Part shown: one piece after another, positions 1 to 11,965 of the stretch
Numbering within the stretch: position 1 is the stretch's first letter
Layout: each line of letters begins with the position of its first letter
Assembly: GCA_021399445.1 (NCBI GenBank)
Contig: JAJTUQ010000001.1
Coordinates: 3,038,001-3,102,000 of the forward strand
Length of the DNA stretch: 64,000 bases
From: Xylogone sp. PMI_703
Taxonomy: Eukaryota > Ascomycota > Leotiomycetes
Direction of reading: 5' to 3'
Position numbers and translations under genes: made by a program
The notes under the pieces: generated by a model
Databases searched by the model: none
Seen by the model: the letters and a program-made list of their open reading frames with translations, nothing else
What the model was told of the DNA's origin: nothing

Positions 1-3000
1 ACCATGGGCATGGGGCATCCTGCATTGCATGGCATGGCATTGCAGCGATGCAGAAGGGCTCAGGTGTCGTTGCCCTACATGTCTACACAAGTACATGAGT
101 ACAACCCTCTTGTTTTGGCTCGAGGTGCGCTGCTCCGCACGGACGCTGACGGAACACCACGCATCGAGATAATCACGCGAGATGGAAGATGGAAGATTCG
201 CTTGCATGAGGCCCCGGCGCTGGCCCTGCTCTGAAACGTCCTGCAATCCCGGTCGATGACGCGCTTCTCCATTTCGCACCTTTCTCTCTCCTTGGGGCCA
301 AAAGCAAAAAAGAAACATTCCATCAACCAGCAGCCAGCAGAGGGAGAGAGAGACCACCACCAACCCCCACCACCACCCAACCCAAGCGCCTCCCCGGGGC
401 AGTGAGGAGAGCCTCGGGAGGACATCGAGGACCAACAGATAGAGCTGAGAGATGCTGAATACCACAACTCCGGGGCAGAGGACATGGGGCGCGTAGACAT
501 GACAGCGGCAAAGTACTTGTAGTAGCAGCGCAGGGCAATCGAAGCGCAGAGGAAATACTTAGTTACTGCTGTACCCGGTACTTAGAGCCAGCCCTCTTCG
601 CCAGCGGAGCGTTGTTGCTGGGGAGTCATGGTATGGTACGCGCACTGGATACGCAGCAGAACATGACCATGACACGGTCTACTCTTGCCAAGCGCCCAAG
701 TGCTGAGCGACTGGCTGTTGCGTGCATCAATACGATGTGGTAGTCTCGCGTCGCCGAAAAGGCGATTGAGAGAGGAAGGAGAGTCGTGCTGTCTGCGGAT
801 GGGGTTACGAGAAGACACAGGAAGAGAAATCATAGTCGTCCATGGTCTGAACGCGGCCTGACCTTAGCCTGACCGGTCTGCTAGCCGGCCGCAACGTCTC
901 TGGCGGTCGCCGTCTGCGTGTGCTCGATTGCTGTGTTTGTCGAGCCGCCCTGGGTGACTTCATCAATGGAGAGTAGGCGCTGGGACGGGTCGTGGTTGAT
1001 TTTGGGGTTGCTTTTTCTGTTACCTCTTTCTTCTTCTCCTTTGGCTTCCTCTGGCTTTGAGCTGGGGTGGGACGTCCCCAGGGTTCTTCAGCAGAAAGAA
1101 GCATGGTTACGTGCCTGAGCGTTGCAATTGAAAGGCCGCTTCCTCGGTCGTGGGTTTTTTCTGTTGCTGCCGTTGGTTGCTTGTTTCGAAAGGGTACCGG
1201 CGACTGGCTGGTGTGGGTTTTTGTTTGGTTGCTCGCTGCTGCGCGGCGGTGAACAAAGAATGCCAGAGGCGACGCAGCCCGAGAAGGTTGTAGACGTGCC
1301 CGGCGAGCCAGCCTGCCCCAGCGGGCCTGACTCACTGGCCTTAATTGGCCCAGGAGGCGTCCTTCCCTAACCCCTTCCTGCCAGCGCAGCATGTATCGCA
1401 AACGGCTCCTCAGGATGACCTCGCCCCTGCCCAAAAAGTGACCACGAGATCACTTCTTGAGAGCAAGGCGTCTAAGCAGCAAGCTGTTGGCCCGACGGGA
1501 GCGGTCTGCAGCGTGCGTGCCGGCCTTGCAAAACACGATGCTGCTCTGCGCTCTCTCCCTTCGCTGCTTTGCTCAGCGCTTGCCCTCTCTTGCCTGTTGT
1601 TATTGCGCCCGAAAAGTATGTGACAGGGCAGCAGGGTCCGCGGTGATGCTATTCGTGCCATCGATGCCGGCGTGCGCACTGCACGCACCAGGTACACAAC
1701 CATGGGAATCCAGCGGAGCAGCCCGTTTGGATGCTGCTGCCAGCGTCATCAAATCGAGCAGTGATGGGCCCAAACCCAAAAAAATACCCCCAATGCCAAA
1801 TGCCAATCCCAATCGCCGACCTGTACAAAGGATCCTGACGAGCCGCAGCACGATGCGGATCGTCTGCAGAGTGCTTAAAGAAGCAGCGTGCTGCCGCTCG
1901 AACGTACGCAAAAGTCTTCTTGTTGTGTTTTGTATGCTTTGAGCGCCGGTCCACTGCAGTACTTACAGATAACTCCAGTGCAACTCCACTTGGTCGAAGG
2001 GCGTTGAAGGTTGACCCTCTCTCCTCTCTCCAAGGGTTATTATTAAGTCCCAGAGTTGCAACACCAGCGCTGTGCAACCCTCCTCCCGCAGGACAGCATC
2101 TCTCTGGCATACACAGGTATCTGCCAGCAAGCCAGCAGCAAGGCAACACGCAGAAAGTAACCAGACCCCAGGGCAAGAGACAGGGCAAGGCACGCCTCAG
2201 CAACAACTGCCAGCAATCCCTGAACTTCCTTCCCTAAAGGACCCAAAACAAGCGCAGAAGAGCCAGTGTCGTTGCCAGCGCCGCATCTCCATTATTCAGC
2301 ACGCCCATCCCACTGCGATCCGCGTCGCGATTCCCCACACTTCGCACATCAGTCTGATCAGTTCTGATCCGCCTGGCGCAGGCCCATTCTCACTACCGTA
2401 CACTGTTTTGGGCACAGCGCAACTCCCCTACGCCTGCCCCTACAGTACTGCGGCCATCTTGACTGCCACGGTCCCCTCTCGCTCTCTCTTGGGGCGACTG
2501 GCACTGCACGGCGCTGGACTGTACAGCACCGGTACCACAGCACCCAGCAGGCAACGCACACGCTGCCGGCCTGCCCTGGTGGCCCTGCAACCCCGGCCGG
2601 TGATCTCTCTCCAGCGCGCGCCTGCAACCAGGCATTTTGAGCGCGGCCTCATCATTGCAGGACCTCAAGTCCCAGTCATCAGTCACAACTATCAATCCGA
2701 CCAACTATTAGATCCCAGCCACTGCCTGCTGTTTTCTTGCGCAGGTCGTCCATCCTATCCTGAGCTGTCCTCGAATCGAAACGCCGGTGCGCATCCGCAA
2801 TTTTAAAAACTCATTCCACGAAGAAGCCCTACCCCCGAAGCAAAGCGTCACACACGGCAGCGGAGGCAAGCCAGGCGAGCAAGTGACAACCACAGGACAT
2901 AAGGCAAGAAAAGAGGGCGAAAGGAGAGAAGCCTTGTCTGGTGAAAGCGTACCGGTACAGTAGCTATTTCCAGAAACTAGGTTTTGCCCCCTGGATCCCG

Positions 3001-3798
3001 TCCCTGGTCAGGCTTCCCTCGGCGCAAAAAAGAAAAAGGGCCACTAAACTTCAGTGCCCTCTCCCTGCGAGCGTCGGCTCGTAAAAAAAAGGAAAGTCAG
3101 TAGTTGCGTCAAACCACAAAAATTTCCCATCTCCCGGGCGCTGGGAAATTCCTACCCGTGTGCTCCATAGAAAACCAAAGACACACCACGCAACCCTCTC
3201 CTTCCCCCGAAAAACACACCAAAGGAAAAAAATATCATAACCCTCCCAAAATCAACAATTTCTACTTACTTTCCGTCCAGCGCAACACTCGGATTGCTGT
3301 CCTCGGCTTGACGCTCTGTGCAGTCTCGGCATTCGAATATATACATACGAAACCCTGCAGGCCTGGGATAAATTTATTATCATTTTCTGCGAGTCGAACC
3401 CCCCCGCAGACCAACCACAACTGCCGCCCTCAGTACATTATCTAGCGATTCGCCGCAATTCCAACGCCCACGACACGCCTGCTGCAGCTGCACGAAGCTG
3501 TTATAGAATGGAAGATACTCGAGAACGATCATACACTACCACATGACGTGAATTGCTCACAAACACGAAAGAGACAGCAATCGGCTTCTGCACCATACGA
3601 CCTCGGCGGGCGAGCCAACCGCAAGAGCTGCCCCCTTCTCGCAACCCTGTCTTGTCAGACAAAACCTGGAGAAGACATGCGTGCTCTCACGGTATAGCTG
3701 GACTATGTTCTGAGCCTCTCGTTACTTATAAGCCTACTGGGAAGGCCATCTTTTCTGAGCAATTCATTCAATGCGCAAGGCGCAATTCTGCATTCACA
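1..3798. other. GC-rich non-coding region upstream of the phospholipase C gene
   Basis: No supportable gene was seen. Several long open frames exist on both strands (for example 805-1434 on minus and 2072-2806 on plus), but they overlap one another, mostly begin at non-ATG codons, are rich in Pro, Ser, Arg and Cys, and lack recognisable domains. They are what high GC alone would give. A short CCA/CAC-rich microsatellite lies at about 352-380 and A-rich runs occur at about 3025-3235. The last kilobase, with pyrimidine- and A-rich stretches before the ATG at 3799, is the likely promoter and 5' leader of the phospholipase C gene. Confidence 0.6.
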
Positions 3799-6700
3799 AT
3801 GTCGTCCACCTCGGGTAGCATCATAGCTACTCCTTCAACCATGATAACCACAACCACCACCACTACCCCTACCACTACTTCTTCTACCTCGAGCCCTACC
3901 TTAGCTCCCACCACGACCTTTGGAGCTTCTTCTCTACCGCCCTTACCTTCCATTCCTCTTCAACGCCAGGCCATGCGAGCTACCAGGCCCAGCCATGTCC
4001 TGCAAACAACCTCCATTCCCACCTCGACTCCTGCCTCTCTCCCAGCATCCGCTGTCAGTGCCTCCTCTGTTACCACCTCGAGCTCACGCCAGGCCTCGCC
4101 GATGATGTCTCCATACACCACCCACCACAACACCAATAACTCGTCCTTGCAGAACTCCCCCGAAGGCCCTGTCGGCCGCAATGCCGATGTCATGCCACCG
4201 GCCTTGGACCTCGATGAACCCATGCCACGATACTCATACCAGACCACCACCTCCTTCGAATCCCACGAGACCGTCGTGTCACGCAAGTCGAGCCAATCTG
4301 CCATGAGCGACGTTGTAACCAAATCCCCTGGTTTAATGAGACGATTGTCGAACAAGGCATCCCAATTTGCCGGCCGACGACGACGACTATCTTCCAGCAC
4401 GGCCATGAGTCGAGACCATAGTACAGGCCCTTATATCATGCGAAGGAGGAGCGACAGCACGAACACGGCACCAGATGGTGGAAAGAACTCTCCGTTTGAC
4501 TCAGATGACGACCCGAGTGATGACCTCCTCCCTGATGAGGCATCCGTGAACATGGAGAGCATCCGAGATTGGCCGTCTGCCAGTGCTTCAGTTGCTGGCT
4601 CCTCAATCGCCGCTTCTACCAAGGAAGCCACCGGCCCGGTAATACCATCCATTCTGCTACAAGGAACCACAATGACCAAGGTCACGAAAAAGAAGAAGAA
4701 GCTGTTGACCTTCGTCTTGGAGAGTGAAGCCGCGAAGGTCTGCTGGGACAAAAACAAGCCTTCCAAGTCCTTCTATATCGACGATATCCAGGAGATCAGA
4801 GCCGGCGAGGACGCTCGAAACTACCGACAAGAGTTTGGCGTGCCCGCTACAGAGGAGACTCGCTTCTTCACCATTGTCTATGCTATCTCCGACAAGTCGA
4901 AAGGCCGCTCGCAAAAAACGATGCATCTCATTGCCAGGAACGATGAGACCGTGGAGCTTTGGGTCTCAACCTTGGATGCGATATCGAAGCATCGCCATGA
5001 TCTCATGGCATCCCTTTCCTCCTTCCATGACAAGGCGGTCAGGACCTACTGGCGCAACGAGATGAATAGGCAATCTCAGGACCGCCCCCGGACTGAAGAT
5101 GAAGAAGATATCGACTTTAATGGTGTTGAACGATTATGTCGCAACAACTTGCATATCCACGTCTCGACGGCCACGCTTCGTGCCAAGTTCAACGAGGCGG
5201 ATGTCACCCACACCGGCCGTCTCAACTTTGTCGAATTCCAGGAATTCGTTAGGTTAATGAAGAGAAGAGAGGATGTTCGGGCCTTGTATCGTGAAATCGC
5301 ATCTGACATCAGCAAAGGTCTTACCCTTGACGAGTTCCTTCAATTCATCAGTGAGATTCAAGGCGATGACATCTCCGACAAGACGTACTGGGAGGGAGTT
5401 TTCGCTAAGTTCGTGCGACGCTCGAAACCAAAAGACCAAGCGGCACAGGGTCTCGTTGACGGCGAAGCGCCACGGATGAATGAATCGGCTTTAACCAGCT
5501 ATCTTATTTCCACATTGAACCTTCCAATCGCCAAAGCTCCTGCTCAATATACTCTGGATCGGCCGATGAATGAATACTACATATCCAGCTCTCACAACAC
5601 ATACCTACTCGGACGACAGTTCGCCGGGCAATCCAGTATCGAGGCCTACATTTCAGCTTTAAGCAAGGGATGCAGGTGTGTTGAGGTAGATTGCTGGAAC
5701 GGCAACGATGGGCAACCTGTCGTGATGCACGGCAGAACTCTCACCAGTCAGGTATCCTTCGCAGATGTCATGGCCACAATCAGTAAATATGCGTTCGTCA
5801 AATCACCATACCCTCTCTGGGTCTCACTTGAAGTTCACTGTAACCCCCAACAGCAAGCTATCATGGCTCAGATTATCAAAGATACTTGCGGTTCGAAATT
5901 GGTAACATCACCGATCGATCAAGAGGGCGAGCAGCTCCCGTCTCCTTCTCAGCTCTTGCATCGCATCCTCATCAAAGTCAAGAAGCCTCGAGAATTCAAG
6001 GACCAGGTTCTTCCGGAGTCACGTGTTGGCCGCCTTCGTAGCAGCAGTCTGAGCTCTCCGTACATGCGGCCAACGCAGCTCGATAATTCTACAGTTTCTG
6101 CCGGTCTTTTGCCACCAAGCAACTATCCCCGGATACCAAGGTCGACGACCTTGCGAATCGGGGGATCGGTGAGCGAAAGTCCTGAGATCCTCAGCAGCAG
6201 CTCTAGCGACAGTGACAGCATGATTGACGAAGCTGCAAAAGCAGTGGACGGTACTCGGAAGGCTAAAACCAGCAACATCATCAAGGTCCTTGGAGAGCTA
6301 GGAGTATACAGTGCAGGCATCAAATTCCACGGCTTTGACGATCCAGAAAGCAAGACTTACAACCATATTTTCTCATTCATGGAAGCTACATTCATGAAGA
6401 ACACAAAAACTGTTGAGGATAAACGTGCTCTTATGAGACACAATATGCGCTACATGATGCGGGTCTATCCCAACGGATGGCGTGTAGCATCTACCAATTT
6501 CGATCCTCTTACCTACTGGCGACGGGGTGTTCAGATGGCGGCCCTGAACTGGCAGACTTACGATCTTGGTATGCAGATGAACGACGCCATGTTTGCAGCC
6601 GGGACGGATCAGTCGGGTTACGTCTTGAAGTCCAGCGACCTTCGGGAAATCAAGATGATCACTAGTGTTCCAGAAGAAGCCGGTATCAACCATACCAAGC

Positions 6701-7323
6701 GGGAACGCAAGAATGTCACGTTCTCGATCGATGTCATCTCTGCTCAGCAACTTATGCGACCAAAGAACCTGCCGGCAAACCGCACTTTCGACCCTTATAT
6801 CGAGGTCGAAGTCTTCCATGCTGATGATAAGGCCAAGGATATCAAGGGAGTCATTGGAGAGGGCGGCCTTGATGCTTCCAACGGTAGCGGCGTATCTGGA
6901 ATTGGTGCACCACATAGGCGACGCACGCAGATCGTTCAAGACAATGGCTTTAACCCGATCTTCAATAAGAAGTTTAACTTCGCTCTTACAACCAAGTTCC
7001 CAGATTTAGTCTTCGTTCGCTGGACTGTGAGAAACTCCAGTGACGGTCACAATTATAACGACCGTGGTCAGCCTCTAGCAACCTACACCGCAAAACTCAG
7101 CAGTCTCAACCAAGGCTATCGAACTCTTCCCCTTTACGACCAGAATGGTGACCAGTACCTATTCTCTACACTCTTCTGCCGCACCAAAATCGAGCCTGCC
7201 ACAAGCATCTACGTTGATGGGCCAGAAATGACGCCATCTGTCGGCAAGTTCAAGAGCATCAGGCAGACCTTCAGTCGTAATTCGTCGTCTCCGAGACCAT
7301 CAACGGATAGCAATCATTCCTAA
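3799..7323 (+). CDS. PLC1: Phosphoinositide-specific phospholipase C (delta type, Plc1-like)
   Basis: A single 1174-codon exon. The frame is open upstream to 3553, but only through non-ATG codons; the first ATG in good context (CACAATG) is at 3799. A long Ser/Thr/Pro-rich N-terminus is followed by a PH domain (about residues 285-405), an EF-hand region (about 450-535, with loop DVTHTGRLNFVE), PI-PLC X box (about 588-704), a Ser-rich acidic linker, Y box (about 824-935) and a C2 domain (about 973-1128). Both catalytic histidines are visible: SSHNTYL (His599) and VMHGRTL (His644). The family hydrolyses PtdIns(4,5)P2 to IP3 and diacylglycerol in a calcium-dependent way at the plasma membrane or nucleus. 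The domain order is that of yeast Plc1 and animal PLC-delta. The N-terminal tail before PH, about 280 residues, is low complexity. Confidence 0.95.
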   Translation: MSSTSGSIIATPSTMITTTTTTTPTTTSSTSSPTLAPTTTFGASSLPPLPSIPLQRQAMRATRPSHVLQTTSIPTSTPASLPASAVSASSVTTSSSRQASPMMSPYTTHHNTNNSSLQNSPEGPVGRNADVMPPALDLDEPMPRYSYQTTTSFESHETVVSRKSSQSAMSDVVTKSPGLMRRLSNKASQFAGRRRRLSSSTAMSRDHSTGPYIMRRRSDSTNTAPDGGKNSPFDSDDDPSDDLLPDEASVNMESIRDWPSASASVAGSSIAASTKEATGPVIPSILLQGTTMTKVTKKKKKLLTFVLESEAAKVCWDKNKPSKSFYIDDIQEIRAGEDARNYRQEFGVPATEETRFFTIVYAISDKSKGRSQKTMHLIARNDETVELWVSTLDAISKHRHDLMASLSSFHDKAVRTYWRNEMNRQSQDRPRTEDEEDIDFNGVERLCRNNLHIHVSTATLRAKFNEADVTHTGRLNFVEFQEFVRLMKRREDVRALYREIASDISKGLTLDEFLQFISEIQGDDISDKTYWEGVFAKFVRRSKPKDQAAQGLVDGEAPRMNESALTSYLISTLNLPIAKAPAQYTLDRPMNEYYISSSHNTYLLGRQFAGQSSIEAYISALSKGCRCVEVDCWNGNDGQPVVMHGRTLTSQVSFADVMATISKYAFVKSPYPLWVSLEVHCNPQQQAIMAQIIKDTCGSKLVTSPIDQEGEQLPSPSQLLHRILIKVKKPREFKDQVLPESRVGRLRSSSLSSPYMRPTQLDNSTVSAGLLPPSNYPRIPRSTTLRIGGSVSESPEILSSSSSDSDSMIDEAAKAVDGTRKAKTSNIIKVLGELGVYSAGIKFHGFDDPESKTYNHIFSFMEATFMKNTKTVEDKRALMRHNMRYMMRVYPNGWRVASTNFDPLTYWRRGVQMAALNWQTYDLGMQMNDAMFAAGTDQSGYVLKSSDLREIKMITSVPEEAGINHTKRERKNVTFSIDVISAQQLMRPKNLPANRTFDPYIEVEVFHADDKAKDIKGVIGEGGLDASNGSGVSGIGAPHRRRTQIVQDNGFNPIFNKKFNFALTTKFPDLVFVRWTVRNSSDGHNYNDRGQPLATYTAKLSSLNQGYRTLPLYDQNGDQYLFSTLFCRTKIEPATSIYVDGPEMTPSVGKFKSIRQTFSRNSSSPRPSTDSNHS

Positions 7324-9079
7324 TATCACGATGTGGACATGACCACAACTTTTTTCTTTTTCATATTCGATTCACTTGTACAAATTACGCCGTGTATTCC
7401 TTCACGTTCAGCGATATTTTTACTTTGTATCAAGATCGGCGTTTTCTTTGTTCGGAGTCCAGTTTTTCTAGGACCAACTTCAGGTCACACTCGATGGCTT
7501 AGGAGGCTTTGCACGCAAGCAGGCATTCGGCCATTTGGTTTTTATCTCCGTTTCGCGTTTTCTGTTTTCGGGCGTCGCATAGAGGGAAAGATATCCATAG
7601 TAATTGGGCTAGCATCATATAAAGGAGGAAACAAAAGTGGCTCGCGCTGCGTCTGCATAGCAACGATCGAATCTTTCATGAGTTCTATTGGCAGCATCAG
7701 TTCGGCAGGTGGGCCAGGGGGCGCATTTATAGTCATGACCGGTTTCCCATCATTCGTGTCATAGAATTTTTGTTTGTCGAGTTATATCCCTTTGAAGTTC
7801 CTGTGATCTGGACTCCGCAACATGCGATGAATCCCTCGATCTCCATTCGCTGGTCGAGTGGACAACATCTATTCATTTTCTTTCTCAAATCTGCGTTGCA
7901 ATCTCTATTTGCTTAGCATTATCAGGGTGGAAAATTCGTTTTGGCGTATGTTTTTACGGATCTTGGCTGGCTGGTTTGACGATTTAAGCAGAAGGCTGGC
8001 ACGCTCTTCTAGCTCATCACAGGGAAGGAGGAAGATCTGGAAATTGGCCTTCCTTTACTGTACACGTATATTGAATATTGATTTTCATATGCAACGATCG
8101 TCTCACGGAAAGGCTTGATCGATGGGGGAGGGAGGGATTCTCTAGGGTGGCTGCATTATTTGGCTGGAGGAATTGCATATTAATCCGGGTGGGTGGATTA
8201 ATGGGTGTTGTCTCTTTTTTTATATTTCCTTTTTCAATACTTGGGAATTCATGATATGAGAGAGAGAGAGGGAGGATGAGGACTGGTTCGTTTTCAAAAG
8301 TTGCCTTTCCGATAGGGAGAAGAGCGCTGGGAGAGAAAGAAAAAGTCCCCCTGCTATGCAAATGCAACACAGCTACCTCAAGTATTATAATCTTCTGCTA
8401 TTACATGTGATTTTTGCCAATCTTCATTAGTATTTTTCAATTCTTGTATTGTACTGTACTGTACTGTACTGCACGACAGTCCTTTGGTGTGTACAGATTA
8501 ATTGTGTATGTGTACATCAACAGCGGATGGTCCCTGAACGTGGCAAGCAGTCTCACACAGCACTGACCAACCACCAACCCGCGTTTGCCATTTTCAGCTG
8601 GGCCAGGTACAAGAGGGACCCCGCCCTGCCCCAGCCGCGCCCAGCCACGTTACTGGCTTCGGACATGTACCTAGAGATGCGCGACAACTGACGGCGGCTA
8701 CCGCCAGGACATTAACACATCTCTCCATCTGCCTCTCTCCCTTTCTCTCTGTCTATCTACCTGTCTGTCTAAATCCGCAATTAGACTTCCCTTGTTGCAA
8801 AACGGGAAGTTTTTTTTATTCTGTTTTGGTTTGCTGTGTTGACATAGAATCGAGAGGATCTTGGTCTAATCTGGAATTTTGGACGGTATAGGACGGTACG
8901 GCGGTTACTTGGAGGAATTCCTGGAGTTATATATATACCGAAGTTGCGTCTGCGGTTTCTTGCTCTCATACGAGGTTTACGGAGTCGATTGGATTGAATA
9001 CGCAGATCACTGTCTGGGTCTGGATTTGGATCATACAAGAAAGAAAGAAAGGAAGGAAGGGATAGATAGATAGGACACA
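7324..9079. other. Intergenic region with microsatellites
   Basis: This is the 3' flank of the phospholipase C gene and the promoter of the SMR gene. No gene is supported. It contains a GAGA run near 8258-8275, a TGTAC tandem (four to five copies, 8450-8472), a TCTG/TCTA pyrimidine-rich tract near 8720-8770, and a GATA repeat at 9061-9072 just before the SMR start codon. Confidence 0.6.
8450..8472. repeat. (TGTAC)n microsatellite
   Basis: A short tandem run of TGTAC/GTACT pentamers, directly visible in the sequence. The same GTAC-containing pentamers recur in other non-coding parts of this window. Confidence 0.8.
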
Positions 9080-9971
9080 ATGTCGGCGCAGGGTTCGTAT
9101 GAGATGTCGCATATTGGTGGACATGCGTTCAATCATTCCACCAGCGAGGATGCTGAGAGGGAGTATGATCGATTAAGAGATTTGGCTAGGGAGGAGGCTG
9201 CGAAGAGGTCGTCTTGCTTTGAGAGGGTGCGTTTTTCACCTACATTTTCTTGACCTCCCCTCTTGTGTTATACCGTGCTATTCCTCCTTTCTTATTCTCT
9301 CCCCTACATACATATGGATACGAAACTAACAATCCTTCCAGTCCAAACGTGCATACGCCGAAGGCGACGGCGCCCTGGCCAAGAAACTCTCTGACGAAGG
9401 CAAAGCCCACGCAAAGAAGATGGATCAATACAACCAACAAGCCTCCGACTTCATCTTCCGCGAGAATAACGCCCCCGGCCGCGTCGCCGACGACACCATT
9501 GATCTCCACGGCCAATTCGTTGAGGAAGCCGAGCGGATCCTCGAAAAGCGCATTCGATACGCACAGCAGAGCGGACAGACGCACCTGCATGTCATTGTTG
9601 GCAAAGGGAACCACTCTGTGAATCATGTCCAGAAGATCAAGCCGCGTGTGGAGCAGATTTGTCAGGAGTTGGGCCTGCAATATGCTACGGAGGAGAATGC
9701 GGGGAGGATGTATATCAATTTGCAGGGTGGAGAGGCGGTTATGCCGCCAATTCATGATGACGATGATGATGATAGGAGGTATGGGAATGGGCACGGAGGA
9801 CAAGAAGGGGAGAAGTCTAGGAGGAAGCATCGGCCTCGGCCACAGGAGAGTCAGGGCCAAGGATATTCTAGGCCACACAGACCACAGCAGCAACAACAGC
9901 AGGGTGATGAGATGGAGGAGGTGGCTGATGATCTACTGAAGAAGCTGTGTGGGTGCTGTACTATTATGTGA
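9080..9971 (+). CDS. DUF1771-SMR domain protein with C-terminal CaaX box
   Basis: Two exons, 9080-9226 and 9342-9971. The intron has donor GTGCGT, branch site CTAAC at 9326-9330 and acceptor CCAG, and splices in phase 0 to give 258 residues. Residues about 26-90 form a basic helical DUF1771 segment. Residues about 98-175 form the SMR (MutS2 C-terminal-like) domain with the hallmark DLHG motif and the VGKGNHS loop. SMR domains are generally nucleic-acid binding or endonucleolytic. A poly-Asp stretch, an RK-rich tail and a Gln run follow. The last residues, LCGCCTIM, end in CTIM, a CaaX motif with Met at X (farnesyl type), with neighbouring cysteines that could be palmitoylated. The domain architecture resembles yeast YPL199C. 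Membrane attachment is inferred from the motif alone. Confidence 0.9.
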
Positions 9972-10572
9972 GGAGAGTTACAGGATTCCCTGGTACTTCT
10001 CCTTCCTCTTTTGACTACTTGATGTGCTTTACGTTGGATACCTGGGACGCTGTTATATTTGGGAGTACAGCAATCATGGAAACCGGGGTTTTAATACCAT
10101 TGACATATATATGTGTGTATATATCATAGAGTATGTATCTATGAGAAAGATTACGATTTATAGACTTTGATGTCTTTTTTACTTAGATATTGGCATGTTG
10201 CTCATAGGCTTGTTATTATAGTGATGTGGTTAACTATGGTGGCTACCATTAAGTTGTGCGAATCACCGTTCCCTTCTATTGCTATCTTCAGACTGCCATA
10301 TCAATGTTCCTGAGCAGTAGAACTAGGCAATTAAGAGTTGGGTATCTTCTTGCAGTTACTCTTCGAGAATCTACTACAGCATTCAGAAATATTCGAGTAT
10401 ATACGGCTAGGATCTGATTCCTCCAAGAAGGCATAATTAACTCATCCCAAGGAGATTTTTGTCAATTCAAACCATGTTTATAAAGCACATCTTGATTAGC
10501 CGCCCCCCATGATAAGGCCTGATGTGCTCGAACTCCCAATTCAAACTCTCCCGAGGCGTCGCCACACTAAAT
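9972..10572. other. Intergenic region, no gene seen
   Basis: AT-rich 3' flank between the SMR gene and the 3' end of the minus-strand gene at 10573. Apart from short TATA/TGTA-rich runs near 10100-10130, nothing distinctive was seen. Confidence 0.5.
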
Positions 10573-11965
10573 TCAAAATGAATCAATCAGGTCATTCATA
10601 TACTCCACGATCTCAACATCTCTCCTTAGCACTTCCTGGCTCTGCCCGAAACATCCGGTGTCCGAGTACAAAACCATCTGTTGCTCTATGAAGCTTCGAT
10701 GCTGGATATTCTAGTTTTGAAATGTCAGATATCGGGCAAATCGGTGAAGCTCTCCAGTTCATAGATCATATCGGTAGACTTGCGATACCAAAGAACGAAG
10801 AAAGAAAGAATGGTGAAAGGTATACATATTTACCGCTCTCAGGATCTTGTATCAAGGAAATCTAACCCCAAAAGAGAAAAAGAGAGACACGAATCAAAAT
10901 ACAAGGACAAATACAACTCGTAGGAAGTCATACATACCGCTTTTCTACTAGCCCATAATGCCTGCAGCCATGCCACGGAATCAAAAACCGGGCTCTGATG
11001 ATCCCATCGCCAAAACATCTGTCTCTCTTGGATCGAATGCAGAAACTTAGTCGTTGCTGCAATGAAGGAATGGAATTCTCCTATCGTAGACGGACAGTTA
11101 TACTGCGGAGTTTCCTGGATCGGGGAATGTGAGAATGAGGACGTATCAAATAGAGATTAAGTTGAAATAGTGGATGAGCTGGGCAGGGTGGACATACCTG
11201 GAATGAGGCATCCAGTGGCTTTTCGAGCTCATGGAGGAGATCGGCCGCGAGGATTCGTAGGGTGGCTGAGACTGTCTGGTAATTCGAGATCTCTGTTAGT
11301 AAAAGATAGGCTTGTTGGGGTAGTAGATATGCCTGGTGAGCCATCCGGGTTGTGTAAAGGATACAAATTTGAAATATAGATTTGCTTGACATATCATCTC
11401 TAGCTTCCCCTTTATTCATCCTCAGGGGCAACAAAATCTGATGATTAAAGAAAGGAAATAAGACCAAAAGTTCATAGTAGAGTGTTTTCACCCAGCCGTC
11501 ACGGACATAGAAACAATCTCACAACACCTGCTCACCATCGATGCCATCTATAACACCAATCCACAAATACACTGGTAAAAAAAGACAATGGGACAAACTC
11601 CAAATCTAACAGTGTACAAAATGACGCAACGAAGTGACCAACAAAGTGACAAAGAAAAAGAGAAGCAAAGTCAGAGATCAACTCACGGCTTCCACCTGAT
11701 CCCCATCCCCAGCTCCATCCCCAATCCGAACTCCATCAACCACCAACGCCTCGAAAACAGCCTGCTCTCCCGGTCCTTGTCCGAGCCATTTCATAGCGCC
11801 TCCCCCTCTATTCTCATCCCTGCTTGCTAATTCTCCAGAATCGATGACCCTCTCTAGACATTCATTGGTAATAGTAGTGAGATTCCTTATCGTCTCCAGA
11901 GTAACCAGCGCGAGGACAGTGTCAGTTCCGATAACGAGAAGGGACAGAATCGAAAGTACGCGCAT
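10573..11965 (-). CDS. Unrecognised multi-exon protein with hydrophobic N-terminus (hand-built model)
   Basis: I do not recognise this gene. Proposed exons, in transcription order, are 11965-11687, optional 11605-11528, 11437-11198, 11114-10938, 10861-10826 and 10710-10573. All junctions are in phase 0 and all have GT..AG borders (donors GTGAGT, GTGTTG, GTATGT, GTATGT, GTATAC). A CTGAC branch site lies 18 nt before the last acceptor. The product would be about 289-315 residues. The N-terminus is a hydrophobic, signal-peptide-like segment, MRVLSILSLLVIGTDTVLAL. The middle contains amphipathic stretches such as TLRILAADLLHELEKPLDA and FLHSIQERQMFWRWDHQSP, which read like real protein. The last two exon borders are the least certain: an alternative acceptor at 10780 would end the protein early. 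A secreted or membrane protein is inferred only from the N-terminus. Confidence 0.5.

Noticed and set aside
805..1434. 209-codon minus-strand ORF
   Set aside because: It is GC-rich and overlaps several frames on both strands, with no motif or splice evidence.
2072..2806. 244-codon plus-strand ORF
   Set aside because: It starts at a non-ATG codon, is low-complexity and Pro/Ser/Arg-rich in a GC-rich region, and overlaps equally long frames on the other strand; no domain was seen.
3553..3798. N-terminal extension of phospholipase C
   Set aside because: The frame is open but begins at TTG; the ATG at 3799 has good context and the extension looks non-coding.
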